From positions 124,001 through 188,000 of the forward strand of contig NZ_JAGKJJ010000001.1 of NCBI RefSeq assembly GCF_020329505.1: a stretch of 64,000 nt of DNA, read 5' to 3'. This stretch comes from Bradyrhizobium semiaridum. Its GTDB lineage: Bacteria; Pseudomonadota; Alphaproteobacteria; Rhizobiales; Xanthobacteraceae. This document shows positions 38,132 to 47,834 of this stretch, piece after piece. The notes below the pieces were generated by a model. It saw only the letters and a list, made by a program, of their open reading frames with translations. It was not told where the DNA came from and did not search any database. The position numbers and the translations under genes were made by a program. Within the stretch, counting starts at the first letter, position 1, and each line of letters begins with the position of its first letter.

Positions 38132-38317
38132 CAAAGGCCGCGCCGGCGATGGATTTTTTCGCCGGCGGAGCGGCTTGCGCCCTACAAACGCCACCGCGGC
38201 ATACCAGTTGTTAAATCGTCTGGCGGAGATATCCTTGCATCCGCCGTTGGTCCGGCCGAACCCAGGGGACGGGTTCGCTTAGTCCTCAATATCAGGCCCC
38301 GTATGGTTTAACCCACG

Positions 38318-41209
38318 ATGCGCGCCGTCGTCGCCGTCCTGTTGCTTGTCACCGCCGCTCACGCCGCTCTGTGGGGCCTGTTCCAGGAGAAGCAGTCGGC
38401 GCCCGATTACCGTGGCACGCTGCCGAGCCTGTCCTACGCCCCGTTCGAGCCCGGCCACATCACCGTCGACAGCGACGCCGAGAAGGTGCGCGCCGACCTG
38501 CGGAAACTGTCCACACTCACCAAGGCGGTCCGTCTCTATTCGTCGACCGAGGGCAACGAGCTGGTGCCGCCGATCGCCGCCGAGTTCGGCATGAAGGTCA
38601 CGGTCGGCGCATGGATCGACAAGAACGGCGACCGCAACAGCCGCGAGCTCCTGGCTGCCATCAATCTCGCCAAGCGCAACAGCAACGTCATCGGCATCAT
38701 CGTCGGCAACGAAACCGTGTATCGCGGCGAGCAGGTGCCGATCGAGAATCTCGGACCGTTGCCCCGGACCGACCCGAAGGCCGATCCCAAGGCCGAACCC
38801 AGCCCGGAAGAGGTCGAGCGCTTCCGCGAGGAATTCGCCCGCTTCATGCGCGACGACGCCCCGCGCATCCTGCGTGAGGAGGACGCGCGGCTGCACGATG
38901 CCGAACTGCAGCCCGAGGACAAGCGGTCCGAGGCGATGAAATGGGCGATCGCCGAAAACAACGTGCACCGCCTGATCAAGGTGGTGCAAAGCGTCAAGAA
39001 GTCGGTCAACGTTCCCGTGACCACAGGCGAAATCTGGAACATCTGGCGCGACCATCCGCAGCTCGCCAATTCGACTGACTTCATCGCCGCCCACGTGCTG
39101 CCCTATTGGGAAAACTTCACCGACAAGCAGGCGGTGGACCAGGCGGTCGACCGTTACAACCTGCTGCGCGACTCCTTCCCCGGCAAGCGCATCCAGATCG
39201 CCGAGTTCGGCTGGCCGAGCCAGGGCTACAATCTGCGCAATGCCGACCCCGGCCCGTTCCAGCAGGCCACCGTGCTGCGCAACTTCGTCTCCCGTGCCGA
39301 GGCGATCGGCATGGATTACAACATCGTCGAGGCGATCGATCAGCCCTGGAAGTTCTTCGAAGGCGGCGTCGGTCCGTATTGGGGCATCCTCAACGCCGAC
39401 CGCGAGGCGAAGTTCGCCTGGACCGGACCGGTCACCGACCTGAACTACTGGAAGCTCGCGCTGGTCGCCGTGCTGGTCGGCCTGTTCATGTCGCTGCCGA
39501 TCCTGCGGCTGGATTCGCCGACGGTGATGCAGGCGCTGGTGCTCTCGGCCGCGGCCAACGGCGTCGGCGCCTGGGTCGCCACCGTGTTCGCCTACTGGAC
39601 CACGCATTACTTCGTCTGGGGCTCGGCCTTCGCGCTCACCCTCGGCCTGATCCTGCTTGTGCCATTGGTCCTGATCGCGATGGCGCGGATCGAGGAGATC
39701 GCGGCGGTCGCGTTCGGCCGCGGCCCGCACCGCCTGATCGCAAAGACCGCCCCGCTCGCCCCCGCCACGATCGGCGAGAACGTCGCATTCCCGAAGGTCT
39801 CGATCCACATCCCCGCTTATTTCGAGCCGGTCGAGATGCTGAAGGCGACGCTCGATGCGGTGTCGCGCCTCGACTATCCCAACTTCGAATGCGTCTGCAT
39901 CATCAACAACACGCCCGATCCTGATTTCTGGCGGCCGATCCAGGATCACTGCCGTCAGCTCGGCGAGCGCTTCAAGTTCATCAACGCCGAGAAGGTGCAG
40001 GGTTTTAAAGCCGGCGCGCTGCGCATCGCGATGGAGCGCACCGCGGCGGACGCCGAGATCATCGGCATCATCGACGCCGATTATGTCGTGCATCCGGACT
40101 GGCTGAAGGACCTCGTGCCGGCGTTCGCCGATCCGCGCGTCGGCCTCGTGCAGGCGCCGCAGGAGCATCGCGACGGCGACCGCTCGCTGATGCACTACAT
40201 CATGAATGGCGAATATGCCGGGTTCTTCGACATCGGCATGGTCCAGCGCAACGAGTTCAACGCCATCATCGTGCACGGCACGATGTGCCTGATCCGCCGC
40301 GCCGCGATGGACAAGGCCGGCGGCTGGTCAAGCGACACCATCTGCGAGGACACCGATCTCGGCCTCACCATCCAGCAGCAGGGCTGGCTGACGCACTACA
40401 CCAATGTGCGCTACGGCGAGGGCCTGCTGCCCGACACCTATGAAGCCTTCAAGAAGCAGCGCCACCGCTGGGCCTATGGCGGCTTCCAGATCGTCAAGAA
40501 GCACTGGCGGCGTTTCCTGCCGGGCGCCAGCCGCCTGACGCCGGATCAGCGCCGCGAGTTCTCGCTCGGCTGGCTCAACTGGCTGGGCGCCGAAAGCCTC
40601 GGCGTCGTGGTCGCCATCCTCAACCTGATCTGGGTGCCGATCGTCGCCTTCGCCGACATCGCGATCCCCGACAAGATCCTCACGCTGCCGATCATCGCCT
40701 CCTTCATCGTCTCGCTGGTGCACTTCGTGGCGCTGTACCGGCTCAGGGTGAACATCAAGGCCGGCCAGATGCTGGGCGCGATGATCGCCGCGATGAGCGT
40801 GCAGTGGACGGTGTCGCGCGCGGTCGCGCAAGGCCTGATCACCGAGCACCTCGCCTTCGCCCGCACCTCCAAGGGCGGGCTGTCGCGGATGTCGATCGAA
40901 TTCCAGGCGTTCTGGGAGGCCGTGATCGGCGTGCTGCTTTTGGTCGGCGCCGCCGTGCTGGTCGCCACCAACGGCTTCAAGCAGGTCCGCGAGATCTACA
41001 TCTTCGCCGGCGTGCTGGTGCTGCAGAGCCTGCCGTTCCTCGCCGCGGTGTCGATCGCGATCCTGGAGAATTCGCGGATCAACGAGTTCGCCTTCTGGCG
41101 CAACAGCGCGATCCGCACCGCGGAACTGATTGGCCTGCGCCCGGTCAGCCTGCCCTCGGTCGCCGCCCCCAGCCAGCCCGCCGGCTCCGAAATGCGCCGC
41201 GACGGCTGA
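38318..41209 (+). CDS. ndvB: NdvB cyclic beta-(1,3),(1,6)-glucan synthase: GH17 + GT2, multi-pass membrane
   Basis: 963 residues. N-terminal anchor, then GH17-like ectodomain (about residues 40-370) with NETVYRGEQ and IQIAEFGWPSQG; transmembrane cluster about 385-460; GT2 domain about 480-740 with IIDADYVVHPDW (DxD), ICEDTDLGLTIQQQGW and the QRHRW processing-type motif at KKQRHRWAYGG; and a C-terminal run of membrane helices. It would polymerise glucose from UDP-glucose, while the GH17 part may form or rearrange beta-linkages. These glucans act in osmoadaptation and legume symbiosis. It is much larger than, and shares its GH17 module with, NdvC. Confidence 0.88.
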   Translation: MRAVVAVLLLVTAAHAALWGLFQEKQSAPDYRGTLPSLSYAPFEPGHITVDSDAEKVRADLRKLSTLTKAVRLYSSTEGNELVPPIAAEFGMKVTVGAWIDKNGDRNSRELLAAINLAKRNSNVIGIIVGNETVYRGEQVPIENLGPLPRTDPKADPKAEPSPEEVERFREEFARFMRDDAPRILREEDARLHDAELQPEDKRSEAMKWAIAENNVHRLIKVVQSVKKSVNVPVTTGEIWNIWRDHPQLANSTDFIAAHVLPYWENFTDKQAVDQAVDRYNLLRDSFPGKRIQIAEFGWPSQGYNLRNADPGPFQQATVLRNFVSRAEAIGMDYNIVEAIDQPWKFFEGGVGPYWGILNADREAKFAWTGPVTDLNYWKLALVAVLVGLFMSLPILRLDSPTVMQALVLSAAANGVGAWVATVFAYWTTHYFVWGSAFALTLGLILLVPLVLIAMARIEEIAAVAFGRGPHRLIAKTAPLAPATIGENVAFPKVSIHIPAYFEPVEMLKATLDAVSRLDYPNFECVCIINNTPDPDFWRPIQDHCRQLGERFKFINAEKVQGFKAGALRIAMERTAADAEIIGIIDADYVVHPDWLKDLVPAFADPRVGLVQAPQEHRDGDRSLMHYIMNGEYAGFFDIGMVQRNEFNAIIVHGTMCLIRRAAMDKAGGWSSDTICEDTDLGLTIQQQGWLTHYTNVRYGEGLLPDTYEAFKKQRHRWAYGGFQIVKKHWRRFLPGASRLTPDQRREFSLGWLNWLGAESLGVVVAILNLIWVPIVAFADIAIPDKILTLPIIASFIVSLVHFVALYRLRVNIKAGQMLGAMIAAMSVQWTVSRAVAQGLITEHLAFARTSKGGLSRMSIEFQAFWEAVIGVLLLVGAAVLVATNGFKQVREIYIFAGVLVLQSLPFLAAVSIAILENSRINEFAFWRNSAIRTAELIGLRPVSLPSVAAPSQPAGSEMRRDG

Positions 41210-41327
41210 GCGGCGGCCTGAAGCCCGTGGATGGCGGGGTCGGCCAACTTCAAGAAGCAGCCCTAACCGCCAGTCCCCTCAAGGCAAATCCGGCCGGTAT
41301 CGACATGCGATTGCGGCGCGTCGGCTA

Positions 41328-41356
41328 TTGACCCGATGGGCCCCGCCCCCTACACA
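41328..41356 (+). promoter_or_regulatory. sigma70-type promoter of tRNA-Lys
   Basis: TTGACC (41328-41333), exactly 17 bases, then TACACA (41351-41356). The tRNA begins about 70 bases later, leaving a short 5' leader. A truncated repeat half-site (GCATGATCCGGA) lies between. Confidence 0.6.
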
Positions 41357-41425
41357 GCGCGGGCTGGAGCATGATCCGGACGATGCCCCCACCTCCGGCA
41401 TCCCGGACGCATAGTTCAGGTGAGT

Positions 41426-41501
41426 GAGCGCGTAGCTCAGGCGGTAGAGCACGTGACTTTTAATCATGGGGTCGAGGGTTCGAGTCCCTCCGCGCTCACC
41501 A
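41426..41501 (+). tRNA. tRNA-Lys (anticodon TTT)
   Basis: 76 nucleotides including an encoded CCA. The acceptor stem pairs GAGCGCG (41426-41432) with CGCGCTC (41491-41497); D arm GCTC/GAGC, anticodon loop CTTTTAA with anticodon TTT, and T arm GAGGG TTCGAGT CCCTC are all present. Its 3' end borders an accessory segment, a common arrangement when elements integrate at tRNA genes. Confidence 0.97.
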
Positions 41502-41934
41502 AAATTCCGGCAGACCTCCAGGCTGATCAAAGTCTCGTAACCTGTCTTGCAGGATAGCGAACTCTTCGTCCTCCTGAGACTTTCGGGACACGCTGCCCCA
41601 CCGCATACGCCTCTACGAGTGCTCGTAGACGGCTATCATCTATCGCGATGAAGCGTTACTTATAGTCTCGCCTCAAAACGCTTCCCTTGCCCCGCAGCGA
41701 CTTCTCCGTAAACGACGACGAACTGTGAAGGTGATTTTTTAGTCGCTGGCGCAGCCCGTGCTTGCCTCTGATTGTCCTACCGACGTGGGCTACTCGTCCC
41801 TTCGGAGAATAAATCACGTAAACGCCGTGAAGGTCCGGTACATCCAACCTATCCCTGGCTTCGGGAAAGCTCGCCAGCGGCACCTTCAGGAGCTGCGCGT
41901 ACTTCACCTTGACGGCCTTGGGCTCACCCTTCAT
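41496..41934 (-). pseudogene. GIY-YIG nuclease-like gene, disrupted by a stop and a frameshift
   Basis: From ATG 41934 the frame runs through DLHGVYVIYSPKGRVAHVGR, a GIY-YIG entry motif, and KHGLRQRLKNHLHSSSSF, then meets TAA at 41658-41656 after RRDYK. Reading through in the same frame gives RFIAIDDSRLRALVEAYAVG, the usual family continuation. A frameshift then leads to QEDEEFAILQDRLRDFD, whose stop lies inside the tRNA-Lys 3' end. So the gene carries a nonsense codon and a shift. The first 92 codons could still be translated. GIY-YIG proteins cut DNA in repair or mobile elements. Confidence 0.65.
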
Positions 41935-41940
41935 GGTGCC

Positions 41941-42063
41941 TCAATGCAGAAATCGCGGCACGACCATGAGCCCCACGATAACGATGGCGGCAATGATCGC
42001 CATCCATCCCTTGGCGTTGAAATCGAAGAACGGCCCTTTGAAGCGAAGTTCGTGGTCGGACAT
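41941..42063 (-). CDS. single-pass small membrane protein (40 aa)
   Basis: From ATG 42063: MSDHELRFKGPFFDFNAKGW then a hydrophobic helix AIIAAIVIVGLMVVPRFLH. It ends 7 bases before the GIY-YIG-like gene on the same strand. Aromatic-flanked single helix suggests inner-membrane insertion. No family recognised; longer in-frame starts exist but are unlike a protein. Confidence 0.5.
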   Translation of the reverse strand: MSDHELRFKGPFFDFNAKGWMAIIAAIVIVGLMVVPRFLH

Positions 42064-42627
42064 GACACAGCTCTCCATTAAAACCCTAAGAGCTGCCCTT
42101 CGGAGGAATTGAGATATGTGACCTACGGCGTGACTCCTGCGCAAGAGTCCAAATGCGTTTCCTACTCGAAACGTATTTTCAGTTAACGACGAGGCCAGAG
42201 TTCTCAATGGGTTAAGTGTCTCACAGTCCTGAGTTATCAACAGGCAGTCCAACCCGCGCCTGGTACTTCTAGGCCTTCAGATCGCCTCACTCACCGATTC
42301 GGATACGTGCCAAGATCGGCCAGCATGCAGGGTCATGCACATTCCACGACGCACATCGCTCGGGGTAACAACACGATCAACCAACAGAACGGCCCCGGTG
42401 CGGTCGGCACACCGAGGCCGTCATTCCCGCTCCCGGCGGGGTTGGGGGGCTGATTGCCGGGAGCGAAACAGAATACGCCCGATATCGGCCGCGCGTTCCT
42501 CGGAGCTTCCGTGCGCAAGGGGCGCAGAGGGATTACTCCCTGGCGGCAGACATCGCAGCGCTCGGGATTTCAACGTCCCGGTTCAGGAAGGACATGCCGC
42601 CGGGCGTGTCGTCTGGCGCCGGCTCTC
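42064..42627. other. gene-poor stretch in the tRNA-Lys segment
   Basis: About 560 bases. Contains a 42-codon ATG frame at 42325-42453 (MQGHAHSTTHIARGNNTINQ) with Gly/Pro/Asn-rich content similar in style to the mini-proteins at 31 kb, but no ribosome site or other support was found. Other frames are Arg/Pro-rich shadows. No clear promoter or repeat seen. Confidence 0.35.
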
Positions 42628-42969
42628 CTAATGCCTGTTCTGCGACTTGGTCCGGCGCGTGGCCTTCGGCTTCGGCCGCGCAGGCGTTGCCCGCCGACGG
42701 GGAGATGCGGCTTGTGTCTTGCGCCGGGGCGAACGCGGCGAGGTCGGCGACTTCGAACCGCTCGGCGTGCCCGAGAACGCTTGGCCCGAAAACATCTGGG
42801 ACAGATCCTTGATGGCCTTGAATTTGAGAACCGACGGTTCATCCAGCCGGACGATCGTCGCCTTGCTGCGTTCGCTCGGAAGCATCACCATCGCGCGAGC
42901 CACTGCGGACCGCAGTTTCATCAGACCATGGTTCGAAAGCTCGACAAACTCGTCCGGGTTTACGCGCAT
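42628..42969 (-). CDS. hypothetical protein with basic Arg/Lys-rich tail (113 aa)
   Basis: From ATG 42969 (MRVNPDEFVELSNHGLMKLR). An alpha/beta N-terminal part (RSAVARAMVMLPSERSKATI, VLKFKAIKDLSQMF) is followed by a highly basic tail rich in Ser/Pro/Arg/Lys that could contact nucleic acid. No family recognised. The tail is the weaker part of the prediction because it is low complexity. Confidence 0.5.
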   Translation of the reverse strand: MRVNPDEFVELSNHGLMKLRSAVARAMVMLPSERSKATIVRLDEPSVLKFKAIKDLSQMFSGQAFSGTPSGSKSPTSPRSPRRKTQAASPRRRATPARPKPKATRRTKSQNRH

Positions 42970-43071
42970 CCGCCGGTTCCTCAGCTCACAAGGACCCCCT
43001 TGCCGTGAAGAACGCCGATGGCCGGTCAAGGTTTCATCGCGATCGACACCGCCGACCAGCGATGTTCGGGC

Positions 43072-43281
43072 TTACGTCAGCATCGAGATGATCGTCTGTA
43101 CCTGATCCGACGCCGACGCCACGAGCCCGTCGAATGACGTCTGTCCGTGCGCGGCCGCTTGCAGGATGTATTCGGCAAGCGCGGCCTTGAGGCCGAACAC
43201 GACCTGATCGCGTGGCACGGTGGTCATCACCGCTTCCAGTGCGTCGCGCATCGTCTGGATCAGTTCGGAGCTGTATTTCAT
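43072..43281 (-). CDS. small hypothetical protein (69 aa)
   Basis: From ATG 43281 (MKYSSELIQTMRDALEAVMT). Predicted helical and acidic, with a helix ending ALAEYILQAAAHGQTSFDGL. A GGAGGGC-like ribosome site precedes the ATG, which decides against the longer upstream start. The length and sequence style match recurring hypotheticals in Bradyrhizobium; function unknown. Confidence 0.6.
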   Translation of the reverse strand: MKYSSELIQTMRDALEAVMTTVPRDQVVFGLKAALAEYILQAAAHGQTSFDGLVASASDQVQTIISMLT

Positions 43282-43437
43282 CGCTGCCCTCCGCATCAGC
43301 AGAATAGCCGGGCGGACTCCGCCTGCCACTCACAAGCGTGCGACGCAACGTTGCCATTTCTTAATGAGCTGATCGGCTCGGGGGCCGCCCTTGCAGACAG
43401 AAAATCAATCGCCTAGTCCTGAGATCAAGATGATGCG

Positions 43438-43740
43438 TTGGAATCGCGAGACGTAGATTTGGTGCCCTTCGAGCGCCTCGCCCGAAGGGTTGCGGACAGG
43501 ACGGCAGCTTTGGCTTTGTTCAACCAGATGCGAAAGCGGGATTGGGCCTTCGTGGCGCTTTGCGTCGCGGGCTCACTCGTGTTCGGCGTCTGGAGCGTCC
43601 GGATGGGGATCGCGTTTCACCGAACGCACAGCGCGACCGACCTCAGCAGTTCGCATCGGCGTAGCGAGCCGGCCCCGGCGCCGGATGCGCCCGCCGCCGT
43701 CAACACGGATGTCGATCGGCAGTCGGGCCGTCCGCAATAG
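43438..43740 (+). CDS. single-pass membrane protein (hypothetical)
   Basis: The open frame from TTG 43438 contains LVPFERLARRVADRTAALAL, then a transmembrane helix DWAFVALCVAGSLVFGVWSV (near residues 35-55) and a polar Ser/Pro/Ala tail. The start is unclear: TTG 43438, GTG 43459 and ATG 43528 are all in frame. No family recognised. Confidence 0.4.
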   Translation: MESRDVDLVPFERLARRVADRTAALALFNQMRKRDWAFVALCVAGSLVFGVWSVRMGIAFHRTHSATDLSSSHRRSEPAPAPDAPAAVNTDVDRQSGRPQ

Positions 43741-43779
43741 GCGTTGGCACGGGAAAGCCGGCAACACCTTTCCGGCGGA

Positions 43780-44229
43780 CTATGCGAAGGCCAAGCCAGG
43801 CGCGACGGCAGCATCATCCGCGTCATCTGTCGCGCGCGTCGCCCGCTTGCGGCGAGTGCTGTCGCTGGCGCGGCGGTGACGGAGATCGAGCCTGCGCAAC
43901 GCCGCCGGCAGGATCCTGCGCGCGCGATCGGCGGCCTGCCTGACCACCACCACGATGGTCGACAGCCGCGTGAACAAGCCGACCAGGAAGATCACCGAGA
44001 AGATATCGATATAGGCGAGGAGATCGCCGACCAGCATCAGCTCGGGCGGGATCGGAATGCGGTGGGCATAGGCAGCAACCACGAGGACCAGCGGGATCAG
44101 CGCGATGATCCGCCGCAAGGTCAGCCGGTCGAGGAACGCCGCGAAGTCCACGACGAAGACCTGCCACAACAGGTCACCGAACGCCGCCGGCTTGTCGATC
44201 GTCCATCTCAGCCAAAGCCGTTTCCACAT
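43780..44229 (-). CDS. hypothetical membrane protein (149 aa)
   Basis: Two or three hydrophobic segments (IIALIPLVLVVAAYAHRI; LVGDLLAYIDIFSVIFLVGL) within an otherwise Arg-rich protein; the last 45 residues are charged and Arg/Asp/Ala-rich. Begins MWKRLWLRWTIDKPAAFGDL. Precedes nothing recognisable in function; probably inner-membrane. Confidence 0.55.
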   Translation of the reverse strand: MWKRLWLRWTIDKPAAFGDLLWQVFVVDFAAFLDRLTLRRIIALIPLVLVVAAYAHRIPIPPELMLVGDLLAYIDIFSVIFLVGLFTRLSTIVVVVRQAADRARRILPAALRRLDLRHRRASDSTRRKRATRATDDADDAAVAPGLAFA

Positions 44230-44310
44230 CGCCCGCCCTCACCGCGCGTGCGCAGGCAGCAGCCAACCAGATGGGGCGGCGCGCGACCGGTTCAATGCCG
44301 GCGGGCGGCT

Positions 44311-44475
44311 CTACGGCTCGGACGACACCTGCGCGCCGTCACGGTCCGGGTGGCCGTCCTGCTGGTCGCCGGAATCCGCCGATGGAAAGACGCGCTCGTA
44401 ATTGGCGCGGGCCTCGCGGATCAGGCGCGCGCGCTCGAGTTCGGACTTCGAGATGAACCTGATGACCTGGCCCAT
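44311..44475 (-). CDS. small hypothetical protein (54 aa)
   Basis: From ATG 44475: MGQVIRFISKSELERARLIR, then EARANYERVFPSADSGDQQD and a polar end with SSEP. A GGAG ribosome site is placed 8 bases upstream. It resembles short helical proteins that recur in rhizobial genomes; no function known. Same strand as, and upstream of, the gene at 43780. Confidence 0.6.
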   Translation of the reverse strand: MGQVIRFISKSELERARLIREARANYERVFPSADSGDQQDGHPDRDGAQVSSEP

Positions 44476-44773
44476 GTGTTGCTCCAATCGAGACGATCAA
44501 TGCGGCAGGCGGTGCAATGATTGTGCCGGATGGCAGGTGGAACCCCGCTTGCCGCGTCGGTATCCGGCTCTCGATCTAGGATGCGGAGCGCGTGCCCGCG
44601 AGGTTTCGGGCGGCCCGCCTCACCTAGCCGTGAGGCTGCGGGCCGGATGGCGCGGCTGCGCAAATGGGGCTTGTTTTTGTCCCGGCGAGAGAGGTGACGG
44701 GGTGCGGCTGAATCCGCGCGTTTCGGTCATTCGGCAATGCGACGCCGGTCGGCGCAAGGCCGCAATTGAAAAA

Positions 44774-44810
44774 CACGAGGCCCGGTGTGCCTAGGAGACC
44801 GGGCCTCGTG
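44774..44810. terminator. bidirectional terminator-like hairpin
   Basis: Perfect 13-bp stem, 44774-44786 with 44798-44810, loop 11 bases. AAAA precedes it on one side. It lies about 117 bases past the stop of the dehydrogenase gene (44928, reverse strand) and separates that gene from the tRNA-linked segment. The T-run is weak on the + side. Confidence 0.6.
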
Positions 44811-44927
44811 TCTAGCGTCCCCCGCCTCACGTGGCGGATCGCGGGCTGCGTGTTACGTCACTCCGCCGTCGCGATCCATTCCGGACGACTACGGATGACG
44901 AACTGCCACGCCCGCGCGCGAGCTGTT

Positions 44928-45779
<852 letters not shown>

Positions 45780-45905
45780 GCGTTCGTCCTTCCGTCGCGT
45801 TGTGCCGCCCCGCGGCCGCTCTCGCCAAGCCATGCGGGCCTGTCGCCCGCCGATGGGCCATGCATAGCAGCCCGGTCAACCCTGAGCGTCGGTATTTTAG
45901 TAATG

Positions 45906-46097
45906 CTATTCGGGACGCGGCGGCGATGGCCGCCTTGGCGGCGTGAGGGTGCGCGGCGGAGCATGGGTCCGCGGCGGCTCGGCGGCGCGGGACGGCTCGA
46001 GCACCCGGTTGAGGCGGACGATCCACCAGGCCAGCCGCCCATAGCTGCGGCGCAGCGCCGGCACAATCCCCTCGTCGTGGTCGTTGTTCCCGTCCAT
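45906..46097 (-). CDS. small Pro/Arg-rich hypothetical protein (63 aa)
   Basis: MDGNNDHDEGIVPALRRSYG, then AWWIVRLNRVLEPSRAAEPP and a Pro/Arg tail. The start lies in a plausible position 318 bases upstream of the dehydrogenase start on the same strand. No family recognised; composition is biased, so coding is not certain. Confidence 0.4.
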   Translation of the reverse strand: MDGNNDHDEGIVPALRRSYGRLAWWIVRLNRVLEPSRAAEPPRTHAPPRTLTPPRRPSPPRPE

Positions 46098-46346
46098 GGC
46101 GCCTTGCCTAGCGCCGATCCTTGAAGGAACAGTGTGACGTGATCACGCGCTGGGCGGCTCCTGCTTAGCGGTTCGCTAACCAATCTTGGGCCGGACCGGC
46201 CGCCCGGCTCCTTTGCATGGGGTTGTTTTTCGACATTTTGGCCACGCCCACACTTCTTCCGTGGCGATGCGGCTTTCTGCTGCTTCCACGCGAGCCGCCA
46301 CATTGCTAATTGTTGAGAATTGTTGCCGCTCTGAAGCGGGGTTGCG

Positions 46347-46601
46347 ATGTTTCAATTGGTCAACTGGTGGAAAACCAGCAAATTGCCTCTGGCTTGCCCG
46401 AATTGCCGGGAAATGGCCTCGCCTCAGGTGGTGCGGCGTGGGCGATACCTGGTCGGCGGCGCGCCATTGCGTTGCGAATCATGCGGCGTGACTTCAGCGG
46501 TGACGCTGTGGCGCTTTGAGGGAATGTCGCGAAGCGCGGCATCCGCACCCCCCGCCGCCACGTCACGGCACCCGGTCTCTTCGACACCGCACGCCAGCTG
46601 A
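46347..46601 (+). CDS. small zinc-ribbon-like protein (84 aa)
   Basis: MFQLVNWWKTSKLPLACPNC, followed by CESCGVTSAVTLWRFEGMS. Two CxxC pairs 27 residues apart could bind one zinc. Starts just downstream of a low-G+C stretch (46290-46340). Polar Ser/Ala-rich C-terminus. Function unknown. Confidence 0.55.
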   Translation: MFQLVNWWKTSKLPLACPNCREMASPQVVRRGRYLVGGAPLRCESCGVTSAVTLWRFEGMSRSAASAPPAATSRHPVSSTPHAS

Positions 46602-46768
46602 GGCGGCAAGGCGCCATCGGCCGCGGCGGCACGAGCAGTAATCCAACGGATTGAACTGGAATGCGCTCGCGCTGCAGCATCGAGATGCCGGCGCGACTCG
46701 CATTTAGTTGATTGAATTTTGCGCGTGAGCGCAGCGACGAAAGGAAACAGATCACGAGGGCTACGCCC

Positions 46769-46900
46769 ATGCTTGCCGAAAAATTCTTTCTGTATCTCGA
46801 GACTTTGCTCAAGAGCCAAAACTATCCCGACGGTGGCCAGCGCGTGGTCAGCACGTCGCCCCACATCCCGGTCAGCCTGCCGCGCAAGGCCAAGTCCTGA
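46769..46900 (+). CDS. small hypothetical protein (43 aa), MLAE-type
   Basis: From ATG 46769: MLAEKFFLYLETLLKSQNYP, then RVVSTSPHIPVSLPRKAKS. The CGAGGG ribosome site is 9 bases upstream. I associate short proteins that begin MLAE(K/M)F with the Bradyrhizobium lineage, but no function is known. Confidence 0.55.
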   Translation: MLAEKFFLYLETLLKSQNYPDGGQRVVSTSPHIPVSLPRKAKS

Positions 46901-46985
46901 GCACAAGTCCTGAGCGCAATTGACCGGCTGCAGGAATGCTGGCAGCCTTCTCGGACTGCCCCGACCAGTCCGGTGAGGTGAGGAG

Positions 46986-47273
46986 ATGAAACCCGCTTTG
47001 GCGGTTGCCGCCGCCCTCACCGTTTCGGCCGTCATGGCGCTGCAGGCGCAAGCCGGCGAACTCCGGCCGACCATTCCGCCGGAACTGGTCACGCTCTGGC
47101 CGCTGCCGCCGCCCGCGATCCCCTATCGCTGCAGCACCGGTCCGGTGACCAACGCCTATCACGGCGCGCTCTACGACGCGCCGCCGGCGATCTACCACGG
47201 CTTCGCCTATCGTCCCTACTACCGCTACACGGCCAATCGCGTCGTCCCGCCGACCTATGTCTGCGCGGAATAG
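46986..47273 (+). CDS. secreted hypothetical protein (95 aa)
   Basis: Signal peptide MKPALAVAAALTVSAVMALQ with cleavage near QAQAGEL, then a Pro/Tyr-rich mature part (PPAIPYRCSTGPVTNAYHGA, AYRPYYRYTANRVVPPTYVC). Two cysteines may form a disulfide. GAGGAG ribosome site directly upstream. Periplasmic or envelope protein of unknown role. Confidence 0.65.
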   Translation: MKPALAVAAALTVSAVMALQAQAGELRPTIPPELVTLWPLPPPAIPYRCSTGPVTNAYHGALYDAPPAIYHGFAYRPYYRYTANRVVPPTYVCAE

Positions 47274-47421
47274 ATCCGCGACGTGGGCAACACGGCGCTG
47301 GAGAGCCAGCTCATAAGCTTCTCATAAGCTTCGCCGCGCATTCTGTCGCGCAACATCGCGCTAGGTGAAACCGCGCGAATCGGCGTTACTGCGTCACAGA
47401 TCACAACTTGAGATTTTCGGC

Positions 47422-47670
47422 ATGACCCAGTCCGAAGTCTTGGATCGGAATATCCGCGAGCTGCAGGAGTGGATGCGCAACGCGTGGATCCAGCTCGCTG
47501 ATCCCGCCCTGACCGCCTTCTCCCGCCGCGAACTGCGCAACCAGATGAAGCAGCACGGCGCCGACCTGCGCGCGTATCTCCAGGCGGCATCCGAGCGTCC
47601 GCCGGAGCCGTCGGCCGCGCCCTCAAAGCAGTTCGCCAAGCCCGAACTGCGCCTGCTGGCCTGGAGCTAG
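47422..47670 (+). CDS. small hypothetical protein (82 aa)
   Basis: From ATG 47422: MTQSEVLDRNIRELQEWMRN, a helical protein continuing with LADPALTAFSRRELRNQMKQ. Acidic and without membrane segments. Similar short proteins recur in Bradyrhizobium. The upstream in-frame extension to 47365 has no ribosome site. Confidence 0.6.
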   Translation: MTQSEVLDRNIRELQEWMRNAWIQLADPALTAFSRRELRNQMKQHGADLRAYLQAASERPPEPSAAPSKQFAKPELRLLAWS

Positions 47671-47834
47671 CCGCGCCGGCGATCCGCGCGTCAGAATGCC
47701 GCGATGACCTGCGGGCGCGCATCATGCGTAGCGCCGCCGCCGCAGCGGCCCACAATGCACAGCAAAACCACGCCGGTCCGTCTATATAGGGGCATCGTGC
47801 GCGGCGAACGCCGTCGAAGGCTTAAGGGACCCTC

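Noticed and set aside
38142-38166. Hairpin after the ndvD-like gene
   Set aside because: A 7-bp stem is present but the T-run is in the loop rather than after the stem, so it is not a standard terminator.
42325-42453. 42-codon Gly/Pro/Asn-rich ATG frame
   Set aside because: No ribosome site or family support; listed only as a note in the gap entry.
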